Under the pieces are notes generated by a model. It did no database searches. It saw only the letters and a program-made list of their open reading frames with translations, and had not been told where the DNA came from. From positions 1 to 38,043 of the forward strand of contig JAKYXN010000051.1 of assembly GCA_022538095.1 (NCBI GenBank): a DNA stretch of 38,043 nt, given 5' to 3'. Position numbers and translations under genes: made by a program. The stretch comes from Puniceicoccaceae bacterium K14. GTDB taxonomy: Bacteria; Verrucomicrobiota; Verrucomicrobiia; Opitutales; Opitutaceae. Shown in pieces: positions 15,720 through 25,160 of the stretch. Numbering within the stretch: the stretch's first letter is position 1; the number at the start of each line of letters is the position of its first letter.

Positions 15720-16265
15720 ATGAAAGGTATAGTATTCACCGAGTTTCTTGAAATGGTCGAAAAAGAGTTCGGCTTTGAAGTAGTCGATAAGATTACATCT
15801 ATAACCAATCTACACGGCCAAGGGGCTTACACAGCTGTCGGGAACTATCCTCACTCAGACATCCTTGCTATGGTCGGCAAACTAAGCGAGTCAGTTGGAC
15901 TATCGCCCAGCGACCTCACTCTTACATTTGGGCGCTATCTGTTCAAAACGTTCTCAAGGGAGTATAAGGATTTCTTTCAAAATGTGAATTCCTCCAAGGA
16001 CTTTCTTTTTGGCATTGAAACTGTAATACATAGCGAAGTCCGAAAACTATATCCCGACGCATTACTGCCTTCTTTTGAATGCGAAGTGTTATCGGACGGT
16101 AGTCTTGTTATGGACTATCACTCCATTCGTCCCTTTGCTGACCTCGCCGAAGGACTCATCTTAGAGTGCATAGAGCATTTCAAAGATGGTCGCTCCCTTG
16201 AGCGAATTGAAGGCAAGACTGAAGACGCGCACAGCGCTCGTTTCATAATAAAACCCTCTCAATAG
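15720..16265 (+). CDS. hnoX: H-NOX heme protein, nitric oxide sensor
   Basis: A 181-residue single-domain heme-nitric oxide/oxygen-binding protein. The proximal heme ligand is His104 (ETVIHSEVRKLYPDALLP), the conserved Pro of the family is Pro117, and the heme-propionate motif YxSxR is Y133-H-S135-I-R137. The position equivalent to the distal Tyr that stabilises O2 in anaerobe H-NOX proteins is occupied by Leu142, so it should discriminate against O2 and respond to NO. It is the standard length of a stand-alone bacterial H-NOX. The frame opens at a TTG at 15669, but the domain starts at the ATG at 15720 (MKGIVFTEFLEMV). It is followed 10 bp later by the hybrid kinase gene. Stand-alone H-NOX proteins typically inhibit or modulate such a kinase depending on NO binding. 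Confidence 0.92.
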   Translation: MKGIVFTEFLEMVEKEFGFEVVDKITSITNLHGQGAYTAVGNYPHSDILAMVGKLSESVGLSPSDLTLTFGRYLFKTFSREYKDFFQNVNSSKDFLFGIETVIHSEVRKLYPDALLPSFECEVLSDGSLVMDYHSIRPFADLAEGLILECIEHFKDGRSLERIEGKTEDAHSARFIIKPSQ

Positions 16266-16275
16266 AAAAACAACC

Positions 16276-18768
16276 ATGGGTTCAAACGAGCTAGAAGCAA
16301 TAAAGCGAATTCTACAGCGCGAACGCGTTGCTCGAAAAGAAGCTGAAAAGCTACTCGAGGAAAAATCTAGAGAGCTCTATGACACCAACGAAAAACTCAA
16401 AGGGTTTGCCACTGAACTCGAGGGCAGAGTCAACAAAAGAACACAAGAGCTTGCCACCCAGAACAATCTACTTACTTCAATCTTTGGGTCGATCAAAGCT
16501 GGAATTCTTTCTGAAGACATAGGAAATGACAATGTATTGGTAAATCAGTACATGTGCGACCTGTTTTCCTTAAAGCTGTCTGCAAAGGAAGCCAATCAAC
16601 TAAATGTTGAGGAATTTTCCCAACTAATAAATGGGAAAATATTAAATCAGTCTGCATTCGCACTAAGCACTCTGCAAATCCTATCCAATCGCGTACCGAC
16701 CTCCGAAGAAGAATGGCTTTTGAAGGACGGAAGGTATGTTAGCAGACTCTTTATTCCTCTAAAAATTGGATCCAAATACCAGGGCCCGTTTTGGATGTAT
16801 ACAGATGTCTCTTACAGCAAAGAACTAGAAAGCTCACGCGCAGCCGCTCAAGCGGGAACCGAAGCCAAGTCCATATTTTTGGCGAATATGAGTCACGAGA
16901 TTCGAACACCTCTAAACGGCATAATTGGCATGAATCGTTTGTTAATCGAAGATGGCCTTAAGCCGAGGCAAATGGACTTCGCCATGTCTGTTAACGAGAG
17001 CGCTCAATCTCTGTTACAAATAATCAATGACATCCTCGATTTTTCCAAAATAGAAGCTGACCGTCTTGACCTAGAAATTGTACCGTTCTCAATTATCGAC
17101 ATGGTCGATTCGGTTTTTGAATTGCTTCAGGTAAAATCAAACAACAAAGGGCTTAATTTCAATGTCATTTACGACCCACAAATTCCACCAGTCTTAAGCG
17201 GCGACCCAAGTCGACTCAAACAAGTTCTCTTGAACCTTCTAGACAATGCTATAAAATTCACACACGAGGGATCGGTAACACTAAGGGTTCAGGCTTACAG
17301 TGCGACCGACGACACTTGCATCGTAAAATTCCTCGTCGAAGACACCGGAATTGGCATGGGCAAACAAGACCTGTTTGATCTCTTCAAACCCTTTTCCCAA
17401 GCAGATGCTACTATATCCAGAAGATTTGGCGGCACAGGACTGGGACTCGCCATATCCAGAAGGATACTACACATGATGGATGGTGATATTGAGGTTTCTT
17501 CCGAAAAAAGCAAAGGCACCATATTCACTGCGACTGCTAAATTTCCAATCGATGAATCTTCAGACAAAAAACCGACAGTCCTCTCAGACACACCCAGTTT
17601 TGCAATCATCATAACAGCAGCTAACTCTGAGCAAAAGCAATCTCTATCAAGCATGGTTGGGTTAGAAGGGTGTTCCCCAATATCGACCTCCAACGTTTCT
17701 GAAGCTCTCGAAATCTTAGACAAAAGCAATAATGATAGAACACTTTGGGTCGTTTCCTGCGATAAGATGGATCCCAAAGACCAGGCCAATCTTAGAGGGA
17801 TCATTCAAACTATTAGCCCTAAATGCACACCCATTTTCTTGTTACGCAACGATAAACAAGCTGAGCAGCTCTACCTTACGCAATACTCCACAATTCACAT
17901 GCCCATCAATCGCAAGAATCTTTTGCGACGTATTGGTAATGCAATGGATGTTGGCACCCTGCCCCATATCCAACTTGAAGGAAACGACGATGAGACAATA
18001 AGCTCTCTTAACCTCAAGCAAATACGAGTTCTGCTAGCGGAAGACAATAGCATCAACCAGCAAATGGGACGTATTACCCTAGAGAGAATGGGAGCCAAGA
18101 TAGATGTGGCTGCCAACGGTCTGGAAGCCATCCAAATGCACAACAAAATTTCCTACGATGTGATTATAATGGACATACACATGCCGGAAATGGACGGCGT
18201 AGAAGCCTGTAAACGAATTCGAGGCGCCGGCTCCGACATCCCAATTATCGCCTTAACGGCAAATGCAATGAAAGGAGACAAAGAACGCTTCCTTGACGCA
18301 GGAATGGACGAGTACCTTAGCAAGCCGCTAATACATACTGACCTCATAAAAATTTTCCAAAAGCTCTTTTCTGAAGGTTCCGAGGAATCTTTTAAAGAAA
18401 AGCGACCTACAGAGGACCTGTCTGCCAAAAGCATAATAGATTACGAGGCATTCCTAGCCACAATTGGTGGTGATGTAGAAATCGCAAAAGATGTAATGAA
18501 CACCTTTTGCCTGCAAAAAGAGGAAATACTCCAGACTCTGGAAGACGCCCAGGAAAGTCAGGATTGGAAGAAAGCTCGAGCCAATGTTCACCGTCTTTGT
18601 GGTAGTAGCTATTCCATACACGCACACGAGATTGCCCAAGCAGCCAGCGAGATGGAAGCACTCTTGGACGAATCTCCTAACCACAGCACAGCACTTGAAG
18701 AATCGATTGAACAGCTCAAAATCGCTCTCTGTCGGTTCGACAAATGCTTACAAAACATTTCATTCTGA
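16276..18768 (+). CDS. Hybrid histidine kinase with receiver and Hpt domains, H-NOX-associated
   Basis: An 830-residue soluble kinase with no membrane segment. Order: coiled coil (~5-65, ERVARKEAEKLLEEKSREL, the start typical of H-NOX-linked kinases); PAS-like region (~66-180); HisKA with His207 in MSHEIRTPLNG; HATPase with N324 (LLNLLDNAIKFT), DTGIGM and GGTGLGLAIS; a degenerate receiver (~440-560) lacking the Asp pocket; an intact receiver (~583-700) with LLAEDNS, Asp633 in IMDIHMPEMDG and Lys in LSKP; and an Hpt domain (~720-830) with His772 in VHRLCGSS. It thus carries an internal His-Asp-His relay able to pass phosphate to a separate receiver. It is 10 bp from the H-NOX gene and its stop is adjacent to the ATG of the activator gene (TGAATG), which points to these as input and output. 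Confidence 0.9.
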   Translation: MGSNELEAIKRILQRERVARKEAEKLLEEKSRELYDTNEKLKGFATELEGRVNKRTQELATQNNLLTSIFGSIKAGILSEDIGNDNVLVNQYMCDLFSLKLSAKEANQLNVEEFSQLINGKILNQSAFALSTLQILSNRVPTSEEEWLLKDGRYVSRLFIPLKIGSKYQGPFWMYTDVSYSKELESSRAAAQAGTEAKSIFLANMSHEIRTPLNGIIGMNRLLIEDGLKPRQMDFAMSVNESAQSLLQIINDILDFSKIEADRLDLEIVPFSIIDMVDSVFELLQVKSNNKGLNFNVIYDPQIPPVLSGDPSRLKQVLLNLLDNAIKFTHEGSVTLRVQAYSATDDTCIVKFLVEDTGIGMGKQDLFDLFKPFSQADATISRRFGGTGLGLAISRRILHMMDGDIEVSSEKSKGTIFTATAKFPIDESSDKKPTVLSDTPSFAIIITAANSEQKQSLSSMVGLEGCSPISTSNVSEALEILDKSNNDRTLWVVSCDKMDPKDQANLRGIIQTISPKCTPIFLLRNDKQAEQLYLTQYSTIHMPINRKNLLRRIGNAMDVGTLPHIQLEGNDDETISSLNLKQIRVLLAEDNSINQQMGRITLERMGAKIDVAANGLEAIQMHNKISYDVIIMDIHMPEMDGVEACKRIRGAGSDIPIIALTANAMKGDKERFLDAGMDEYLSKPLIHTDLIKIFQKLFSEGSEESFKEKRPTEDLSAKSIIDYEAFLATIGGDVEIAKDVMNTFCLQKEEILQTLEDAQESQDWKKARANVHRLCGSSYSIHAHEIAQAASEMEALLDESPNHSTALEESIEQLKIALCRFDKCLQNISF

Positions 18769-20166
18769 ATGCGAAAGAAACGAATATCAAATCTTCTAAT
18801 TGCGGATGATGATGCCGTCATCAGAAAACTAGTACACTATAATTTTGAAAAAGCAGGATTGTACTGTGACGTCTTCGAGGATGGTCATGACTTACTGAAA
18901 GTCGCGAGCGAGGAGACGCATGTTTGCGTTTTAGACATAGAGATGCCACGGCTAGGTGGTCTAGAATGTTTGAAGAAACTCAAGAAGACCTACCCGCACA
19001 TCGAAGTAGTCATTCTAACAAACGTAAACCAAGCGGCGGAAGCTCTCGAAGCGATTCGCTCTGGAGCGTTTGATTACCTCACTAAACCGTTTGACCCCAA
19101 CACCCTTATACGGGCCGTTCGCAAAGCAATTCAGCTAAGCAAAAAGCAAAGAGAAAATGACGACCTGAGAAGCACATTGGTCGACAGCCCCGTAGTTTCA
19201 AATGCCCTTGGAGAGTCCGACGCCATGGCACGTATCAAAAACCTTCTTTCACGTATTGCTCCATCGGACAACGTCGCCCTCTTCACCGGACCAAGCGGCA
19301 CCGGCAAGACTCTTCTGGCTCGCGAACTCCATTCAAAGAGTAAGCGAGCAAATGGCCCTTTTATCAGCGTGAGCTGCCCATCCCTTCCGGGAGAATTGCT
19401 CGAATCCGAAATGTTTGGCCACGAGAAAGGATCCTTCAGCGGAGCCACCCAAAGGCGACTAGGACGAGCTGAATTGGCTCATAGCGGAACGCTTTTCTTA
19501 GATGAGATCGGTGAAATGTCGCTTCCTTTGCAAGCTAAATTACTTACGTTTTTGCAAGAAAAAACATTCTATCGTCTTGGCGGTGAAAAACAAATACAGA
19601 GCGACATTCGAATAGTAGCCGCAACCAACCAAGACCTCGAAAAATCAGTCCGGGAAGGCAAATTCCGAGAAGATCTTTACTTCCGACTAAACGTATTGCC
19701 TATCCACGTTCCCACTCTAAGCGAGCGAAAGGCCGACATACGACTTTTGCTAGACCATTTCTTAAGCCGAATAGCCACAAGTGAAGGCCAGTCTACACCA
19801 ATCGTCTTAGAAGAAACTTACGTGGCATTAGAAAACTATTCCTGGCCAGGCAATATCAGAGAATTAGAAAATGCAGTCATTCAAGCATATACACTTCGTT
19901 TGGATACAGACACGCTACAGTCTAGCGACTTCACTATGCTCCGCAAAGAGTCAGCAAATCCAGAGAGCAGTCAGACCTCAACGACAGTTACCAAAGCGAA
20001 CTATTTATCCGGATTGCCCCTGGCTGAAATAGAGAAACTGGCGATCACCCAAACCCTCGAAATGTGTCATAACAACAAGAGCGAAACTGCTCGGATTCTC
20101 GGCATCGCCGAAAAGAGCATCTACAACAAGATGAAGAAACACGGAATAGTAATCCCCAAAGCATAA
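18769..20166 (+). CDS. NtrC-type sigma-54-dependent response regulator
   Basis: A 465-residue activator. The receiver (~5-120) has Asp56 in VLDIEMP, Thr84 and Lys106 (LTKPF). The AAA+ domain (~148-385) has Walker A GPSGTGK (174-180), the sigma-54-contact loop as GSFSGA (221-226) in place of GAFTGA, Walker B LFLDEIGEM (242-250) and the arginine-finger region REDLYFRLNVLPI. A Fis-type HTH_8 ends the protein (~420-465, AITQTLEMCHNNKSETARIL then GIAEKSIYNKMKKHGI). It begins directly at the stop codon of the hybrid kinase, so it is its probable partner. It is the best candidate to bind the four C(T/A)GTAA-N3-TTAC(A/T)G palindromes and activate both EPS promoters. Confidence 0.9.
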   Translation: MRKKRISNLLIADDDAVIRKLVHYNFEKAGLYCDVFEDGHDLLKVASEETHVCVLDIEMPRLGGLECLKKLKKTYPHIEVVILTNVNQAAEALEAIRSGAFDYLTKPFDPNTLIRAVRKAIQLSKKQRENDDLRSTLVDSPVVSNALGESDAMARIKNLLSRIAPSDNVALFTGPSGTGKTLLARELHSKSKRANGPFISVSCPSLPGELLESEMFGHEKGSFSGATQRRLGRAELAHSGTLFLDEIGEMSLPLQAKLLTFLQEKTFYRLGGEKQIQSDIRIVAATNQDLEKSVREGKFREDLYFRLNVLPIHVPTLSERKADIRLLLDHFLSRIATSEGQSTPIVLEETYVALENYSWPGNIRELENAVIQAYTLRLDTDTLQSSDFTMLRKESANPESSQTSTTVTKANYLSGLPLAEIEKLAITQTLEMCHNNKSETARILGIAEKSIYNKMKKHGIVIPKA

Positions 20167-20247
20167 CACTCGAATTTTCAAATCATTTTCGCTTTATCAT
20201 TCACAATTGCCACACCACGCTGAATAACAATGGGCTGAGATAAAAAT

Positions 20248-22296
20248 CTAATTCGAATCGCAAACAGCCATTTCGTATTCAGGATTATTCACTCTGCTTT
20301 GATCAAGGGGTATTTTGATAATAAACGTTGTACCCTTTCCTACTTCACTTTCGATTTCAATAGAACCATTGTGTTTTTTGATCACGCCATAGGCTATCGA
20401 TAAACCTTGTCCCGTTCCCTTACCCACTGCCTTTGTTGTAAAGAATGGGTCGAAGACCTTTTCTACAATTTCATCAGACATCCCCGTCCCGTTGTCTGTT
20501 ATACGGATTTCGGCATTTTCATCACCTGTTCGAGTAGAAATGTGTATCAAGCCCATCTCCTTGCCGTCATTCGAGTCTTCAATCGCATGAGCAGCGTTGA
20601 CAACTAGATTGATTATTACCTGACCAAAATTATTCGCGTAGCACAAAACCTCAGGTAAAGATTCCTCTAGCTCCGTCTCTACCTTCGAAACGTATTTCCA
20701 CTCATTCGCTGCTACTGCAATAGCACCTTCTATCGTTTCATTAAGATTAGTCGGACGGGCGCAATTTTCTCCTGGATGAGAAAATGTCTTCATTGACGAT
20801 ACGATCTTACGAACCTGCCTCACCCCAGAGAGCATTTGATCTGACGCTTTAGGGGCCTCTTCTTTCAAATATTCGAAATCAATATTTTTTTTAGTATCTT
20901 CAAATCGATTACTCAATTCTCTGATTTCAGAAAACGTCGGCTCTTCTTTCAAAACATCAGAGGCAACATCGATCAAGCATACGAAGTCTTGCACACATTC
21001 TTGTAAGAACTCACTGTTATCACCGATATACTGGATCGGCGTATTGATTTCATGAGCGATGCCTGCAGCCAATTGCCCCACTGCTTCTAATTTTCGAGCC
21101 TGATTAAGGTTGGACTCTATCTGCTTTCTTTGAGTTATATCATGAAGCATCACAACATAGCCCATATCTCCCGCTCCATTATCCACTGAATTGAATGAAA
21201 TTTCTACGGGAAAGACTTCTCCACTTTTTCGAATCGCCTCGCTTTCGATGTTCATAAAAGAATTTTCCAGACGACGTTTCTCCAGAAAATCAATTGGATC
21301 TGAAACTCCAGTTAGAATATCCGTCAAATTCAGCTGTAACAACTCGTCTTCCAAATAGTTGAACATATGTTCAGCCGTATGGTTCGCCAAAAGTATCTCC
21401 CCTCTGCCATCTAGTGAAAAGATGGCATTGGGAGCTGTATCTAAAATATCCTTAACACGACGTTCTGCGACCGCTGCGTTTTTCGCCTCATTCTCAGCCT
21501 TTGCTTTTGCTGCTTCCAAGTTGATGGAATAATCATATAGGCTGTCTCTTAGGCGTTGAACCTCGTAAGGTCCCACCAAATTTGAAGAAGAAGAAAAATT
21601 TTGATTTATACCACTACGCGCGGCTCGGGAGAGTTCCTCGATTGGCTTAACCGTTCGAATAGTGGCCCAACGCCAACAAAGCAAAATAGACAAAAAGTAG
21701 GTCGCTACGGCAAAATACAGTTTTCTAAACATTCGCGTTTCCGCTTCTACTATCCTTTCTTTCAAGCCAGCGGAAATCATATCAGCAGCCTGAAAAACAG
21801 TTTCGACATTCTCGATAAACTGCATCGATTTTTCATCAAAATCTGACAGCGAACGATTCCAATTAATCATAAGTTCATCATTCCTTCCAATAACTGCACC
21901 CATTGTTAGATTCATGATAGAGGCGACATCCTCTTCTAATTTTCGGATACGCTCATGCTGACTTTCATCCAATACGTCCTTGTCAATTTGTTCCAAAACC
22001 GAAATCAAGTCCTTTGATTGTCGTTCGATTCCTGAAATCAAGTAAGTTTGTTCGTATCCGAAAAATAGATCTATCGTGACAAACCACTGGGAAGACATAG
22101 TTTTAAATCGTTCAACATCGCTTCGAATTCCCGTCTCGCTCTTTTCCAATGTCCGCAAGGTCTCAACTCTTTTGTATTCATAACCAACGACTATAAACGA
22201 CAGAAGGGCTCCAAGCGAACACACCAATACAACCACGAGTGTTTGGCTATAGATACGCATACCTTGATTAAGGTGTCTTTTTATGATTCTCCTCAT
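20248..22296 (-). CDS. Membrane sensor histidine kinase with HAMP-like and PAS domains
   Basis: A kinase of about 682 residues. It has a transmembrane helix at ~20-40, a helical periplasmic sensor (~45-190), a second helix at ~193-212, a HAMP-like linker, coiled coil (~255-285), a PAS domain (~283-390, [20 protein letters not shown]) and a DHp with His415 in [12 protein letters not shown]. The HATPase has a good N box ([13 protein letters not shown]), DNGTGM and the [11 protein letters not shown] lid. The HEINTPIQ form is typical of kinases working with stand-alone receivers. A GTG at 22302 opens the frame, but the ATG at 22294-22296 with AGGTGGG before it is preferred. It is the last gene of a four-gene operon with the FMN-binding-like protein, porin and receiver. 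Convergent with the activator gene; no clear terminator is visible in the 80-bp gap. Confidence 0.88.
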   Translation of the reverse strand: MRRIIKRHLNQGMRIYSQTLVVVLVCSLGALLSFIVVGYEYKRVETLRTLEKSETGIRSDVERFKTMSSQWFVTIDLFFGYEQTYLISGIERQSKDLISVLEQIDKDVLDESQHERIRKLEEDVASIMNLTMGAVIGRNDELMINWNRSLSDFDEKSMQFIENVETVFQAADMISAGLKERIVEAETRMFRKLYFAVATYFLSILLCWRWATIRTVKPIEELSRAARSGINQNFSSSSNLVGPYEVQRLRDSLYDYSINLEAAKAKAENEAKNAAVAERRVKDILDTAPNAIFSLDGRGEILLANHTAEHMFNYLEDELLQLNLTDILTGVSDPIDFLEKRRLENSFMNIESEAIRKSGEVFPVEISFNSVDNGAGDMGYVVMLHDITQRKQIESNLNQARKLEAVGQLAAGIAHEINTPIQYIGDNSEFLQECVQDFVCLIDVASDVLKEEPTFSEIRELSNRFEDTKKNIDFEYLKEEAPKASDQMLSGVRQVRKIVSSMKTFSHPGENCARPTNLNETIEGAIAVAANEWKYVSKVETELEESLPEVLCYANNFGQVIINLVVNAAHAIEDSNDGKEMGLIHISTRTGDENAEIRITDNGTGMSDEIVEKVFDPFFTTKAVGKGTGQGLSIAYGVIKKHNGSIEIESEVGKGTTFIIKIPLDQSRVNNPEYEMAVCDSN

Positions 22297-22302
22297 ACCC
22301 AC

Positions 22303-23331
22303 CTATATGATGCTTTCTGCTTCTTGGCAAAAGACAAGGACTTCGAACGCAATTAGATCTATTTGAGACGAACAATTCCAATACTCGTCCAACCTCTTCC
22401 CCTCAATTTTATTAAACAAGCGCTGTACATCGAGGCCGACACCATCCACGTGTACACTAAAGATTGAAAAATCAGAAGATATGTTCCAAGAAGATCGGTA
22501 CTCTGCATTTTGGATTTTCACTTGAGCCTCCAAGGTTAACCCAAGAAGCTCATTTTCTTTATCAAGAAAAATCAAGACTTCCGCCGCCGCGAGATTCAAG
22601 TCCGTCCCCACCCTTTCAATTCCATTTTGCACCAACTTAGGTAAAAAATCTTTGCAGTGAAGGACTCGGTCACCCGTAACCTTAATAACGCGATCAACCT
22701 CAGTTCCCTTTATCCACACATTGGCTCTCGCTCTACCAATATCCTCGTTCCACGCTAACTCAGTTACTAGCAGCGTTTTCAATCCACAAAATACAAGCGA
22801 CTTAACCAAAGCTTCAGAACCTGCTGGAATCGGCAGCGATTCGGGTATCAGACCATCCCCATCACTCCTCACCTTTTCCTTCAAATCTGCGAAGTTCAAC
22901 CCCCGTAAGTGTTCCCTAAAAGAGTCTGCCTCGATTTTACCTCGATTTTTGTCTCTGCAACGCTGCAAGCGAAAATCCTTAATTCGCAACCCCATGTCCA
23001 TAGCCCACGCCACCTCCATCAATCCCCAATTTGTTGATTCAGAACGGACTTGCACAAAACCAATTGTAGTATCGTATTCTTTTACGATATACAGCGTATG
23101 TCTTCCTAATTCTCCAAAATGCAATGTCTGAGGAGGCAACACTTCTGCTACGTCTGCTCGTGTCGTTTTGTCTATCACTCGTACAATAGAACGAAACGAT
23201 GTCGCTTCTGGATACATTTCTCGGATAGCCACCTCAGGATCTCTCAACGCACAATAAGCTTGGCTATAGGAAACTGATACTCCTGCGAAAATCACCCACA
23301 ACAGAAAAAGGCTTATAGTTATGTTTTTCAT
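22303..23331 (-). CDS. Secreted FMN-binding-like protein, sensor-kinase operon
   Basis: A 342-residue protein with a signal peptide (ISLFLLWVIFAGVSVSYSQA). The segment ~30-200 follows the layout of FMN_bind domains: MYPEATSFRSIVRVID, LYIVKEYDTTIGFVQV, AWAMDMGLRIKDFRLQRCR, then a helix beginning PAGSEALVKSLVFCGL where NqrC/RnfG-type domains have their S/T-G-A-T flavin site. The canonical Thr motif is not clear, so covalent flavin is not assured. The remaining ~140 residues (after TELAWNED) show no domain I recognise. The gene directly precedes the membrane kinase with no spacing, so it probably supplies the periplasmic signal or redox input to it. The domain call is a pattern judgement. Confidence 0.45.
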   Translation of the reverse strand: MKNITISLFLLWVIFAGVSVSYSQAYCALRDPEVAIREMYPEATSFRSIVRVIDKTTRADVAEVLPPQTLHFGELGRHTLYIVKEYDTTIGFVQVRSESTNWGLMEVAWAMDMGLRIKDFRLQRCRDKNRGKIEADSFREHLRGLNFADLKEKVRSDGDGLIPESLPIPAGSEALVKSLVFCGLKTLLVTELAWNEDIGRARANVWIKGTEVDRVIKVTGDRVLHCKDFLPKLVQNGIERVGTDLNLAAAEVLIFLDKENELLGLTLEAQVKIQNAEYRSSWNISSDFSIFSVHVDGVGLDVQRLFNKIEGKRLDEYWNCSSQIDLIAFEVLVFCQEAESII

Positions 23332-23362
23332 AAATTTCTCCTTCCAATTTAAATTTCTAGTT

Positions 23363-24385
23363 TTAGTAACGGTATCTCAATTGAATGCCTACGTTGCTCC
23401 CCCGACGAGATTCAATCGTCTGCTCAACCACTTCAGAATACTGAGCACTGAATGCCCAATTACTATCAGGAGCATAGCGAAGCCCGAACGAGCCAGACAA
23501 ATCGGAGCTCTTTGAATAACCCAAACCGACTTGATGGTATTTAGCCTGAAGATACAAAACGAATGCCTCGTGTTGCGTCTTCCAACCTACTTCAGAAAAC
23601 GCGTTCAGAACTTCGCGATTTTCGTTCTCTCCCAATGATAATTCGTTCATTACATAGTAAAGCCCTAAATGGATTGTATGGTCGTATGCAGCACGCCAAC
23701 GATCCATACCGTTCACGTTCGACGTATAGGCAGACAGACCGTGTGATATCATTTTCCCACCTTCGCTCCCGACCCGTCCAGAAATAGCCCAAGGCTCATT
23801 CCGACGGTGAAACTCTTGCCCCGTTCCTCGAGTCAAAGTAACCTCATATCGGAGAGAATTAGATTCGCCTATTATCCCAATCCCCCAGTCTGCCTTTAAG
23901 CCCAAATTGCGGCCATTTGTGAACTGCCTCAATGTGCCATTCGTATTAATTTGGTTCTCTATGCCAAAAGGCAATTCCAAGTGGCCCAATTGAATTCGAG
24001 GCCTTCCTATACCTCCAAAAGGTTTTAGTTCCAGCTTGAATATTCTGTAAGTGAATTCCCAATCGTTTTCACTTTCAAAGAATCCAGGCCGCATGATCAA
24101 ATTATCAATACGCAGCAGGTACCCTTGAAAGGTCAATGAACCCCAATCTCGATCTGGAGTCTGAAGCACTTGATAAATATCCAGACCCAGCCAGTTCATA
24201 AATCCTACTTCATCGGCAGGTTCAAAATTAACAACCCTCACACTTGCATCAAGCGCTAGACGTAAATCATCATTGGTATCCTTAACCAAGTAATTTCTTC
24301 CAAATGTATCGCAGGACAAGATTAATGTAACGATGTAGGTAGCAAGGGGCAGCAATACTATTCTTATTTTCATGGCAAATGACAT
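23363..24385 (-). CDS. Outer-membrane porin-like beta-barrel protein
   Basis: A 340-residue protein with an N-terminal hydrophobic signal (MKIRIVLLPLATYIVTLIL) and a mature part of alternating amphipathic strands rich in Tyr, Trp and Phe. Long runs such as LGLYYVMNELSLGENENREVLN, FVLYLQAKYHQVGLGY and FGLRYAPDSNWAFSAQYSE are typical of transmembrane barrels, and the protein ends in aromatic residues (LRYRY), the usual outer-membrane insertion signal. A start at the second Met (24373) would give a more compact signal peptide. It is located between a receiver gene and the FMN-binding-like gene, so this operon joins an outer-membrane protein, a periplasmic protein, a membrane kinase and a receiver. 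Ligand unknown. Confidence 0.65.
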   Translation of the reverse strand: MSFAMKIRIVLLPLATYIVTLILSCDTFGRNYLVKDTNDDLRLALDASVRVVNFEPADEVGFMNWLGLDIYQVLQTPDRDWGSLTFQGYLLRIDNLIMRPGFFESENDWEFTYRIFKLELKPFGGIGRPRIQLGHLELPFGIENQINTNGTLRQFTNGRNLGLKADWGIGIIGESNSLRYEVTLTRGTGQEFHRRNEPWAISGRVGSEGGKMISHGLSAYTSNVNGMDRWRAAYDHTIHLGLYYVMNELSLGENENREVLNAFSEVGWKTQHEAFVLYLQAKYHQVGLGYSKSSDLSGSFGLRYAPDSNWAFSAQYSEVVEQTIESRRGSNVGIQLRYRY

Positions 24386-24480
24386 TTCGATTAAAACTCA
24401 ACGCTCCAAGATATTGTACTTCGCTTTTCATCTTATAAAAACGAATACAATGCACAACAAAGCTAAAGAACCCCAATAAG

Positions 24481-24846
24481 TCAGCTATCCCCGATAAAAA
24501 GCTCTATGGTCTTCTTCAGCTTATTCGAATCACACGGTTTATCCAAAAATGTCTGAGCGAGTTTTTTAGTACGAGCATCCGTTTCCTTTTCAGAGTATCC
24601 AGACAAAGCGATTCTAGGCATTTTAGGATACAATTCCTCTGCTGTCCTCAAAACTTCCATTCCATCTACCACAGGCATCTTCATATCGGTAACCAAAAGA
24701 TCATAGGTTTCGCTTCTGATTTTCTCCAAAGCCTCTTCGCCTCCATTCGCGTAGTCAGCATTCCAACGTTTCCGTTCCTTTCTCATCATACGGCTTATGC
24801 TACTCAAAATAAATGGCTCATCATCAACAAATAATATAGATTTCAT
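24481..24846 (-). CDS. Stand-alone receiver-domain response regulator
   Basis: A 121-residue receiver with no output domain. It has MKSILFVDDEPFIL with the acidic pocket, phosphoacceptor Asp54 in LLVTDMKMPVVDG, Ser in IALSGYS and Lys in FLDKPCD. The ATG at 24844-24846 is preceded by AAAGGAG, a clear ribosome site; the frame opens earlier at 24918 but that would add a non-homologous leader. It is the first gene of the operon that continues with porin, FMN-binding-like protein and membrane kinase, so it is a natural partner of that kinase. Without an output domain it must act by protein contact or pass phosphate onward. Confidence 0.85.
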   Translation of the reverse strand: MKSILFVDDEPFILSSISRMMRKERKRWNADYANGGEEALEKIRSETYDLLVTDMKMPVVDGMEVLRTAEELYPKMPRIALSGYSEKETDARTKKLAQTFLDKPCDSNKLKKTIELFIGDS

Positions 24847-25036
24847 AACAATTAGACTCCTTTCGTAGTTATTTCCGAAAAGCCAGACCCCCGATAAAAC
24901 GCCAACAGACTTGATCAAAACTGTCTCAAAAACATTTAGTTAATAGATCACCGAGAAGAGTTCAGGCTAAGAAAACAAGAGTAAGGCGTTAAGACTGGGG
25001 ATGCTCTAGGCGAACTAAGACTCGATGCCCTAGATT

Positions 25037-25051
25037 ATATCGTAACGATAT
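25037..25051. promoter_or_regulatory. Palindrome in the divergent intergenic region
   Basis: ATATCGTAACGATAT is a perfect 7-1-7 palindrome. It lies midway between the receiver gene start at 24846 and the receiver-HD gene start at 25236, so it could be an operator for either operon. Confidence 0.4.
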
Positions 25052-25160
25052 GACTAATACAATTGGTAGTTTCAGCGTATTTTTGAATCAAGAGACCATA
25101 TTCTCCTAAGCGCTTTACTCTAATTACCTTATAAGTACGTCAGGCATTTATTTTTTAGTT

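Noticed and set aside
17295-17804. 169-codon minus-strand open frame inside the hybrid kinase gene
   Set aside because: It is the antisense shadow of a gene with clear HATPase and receiver motifs.
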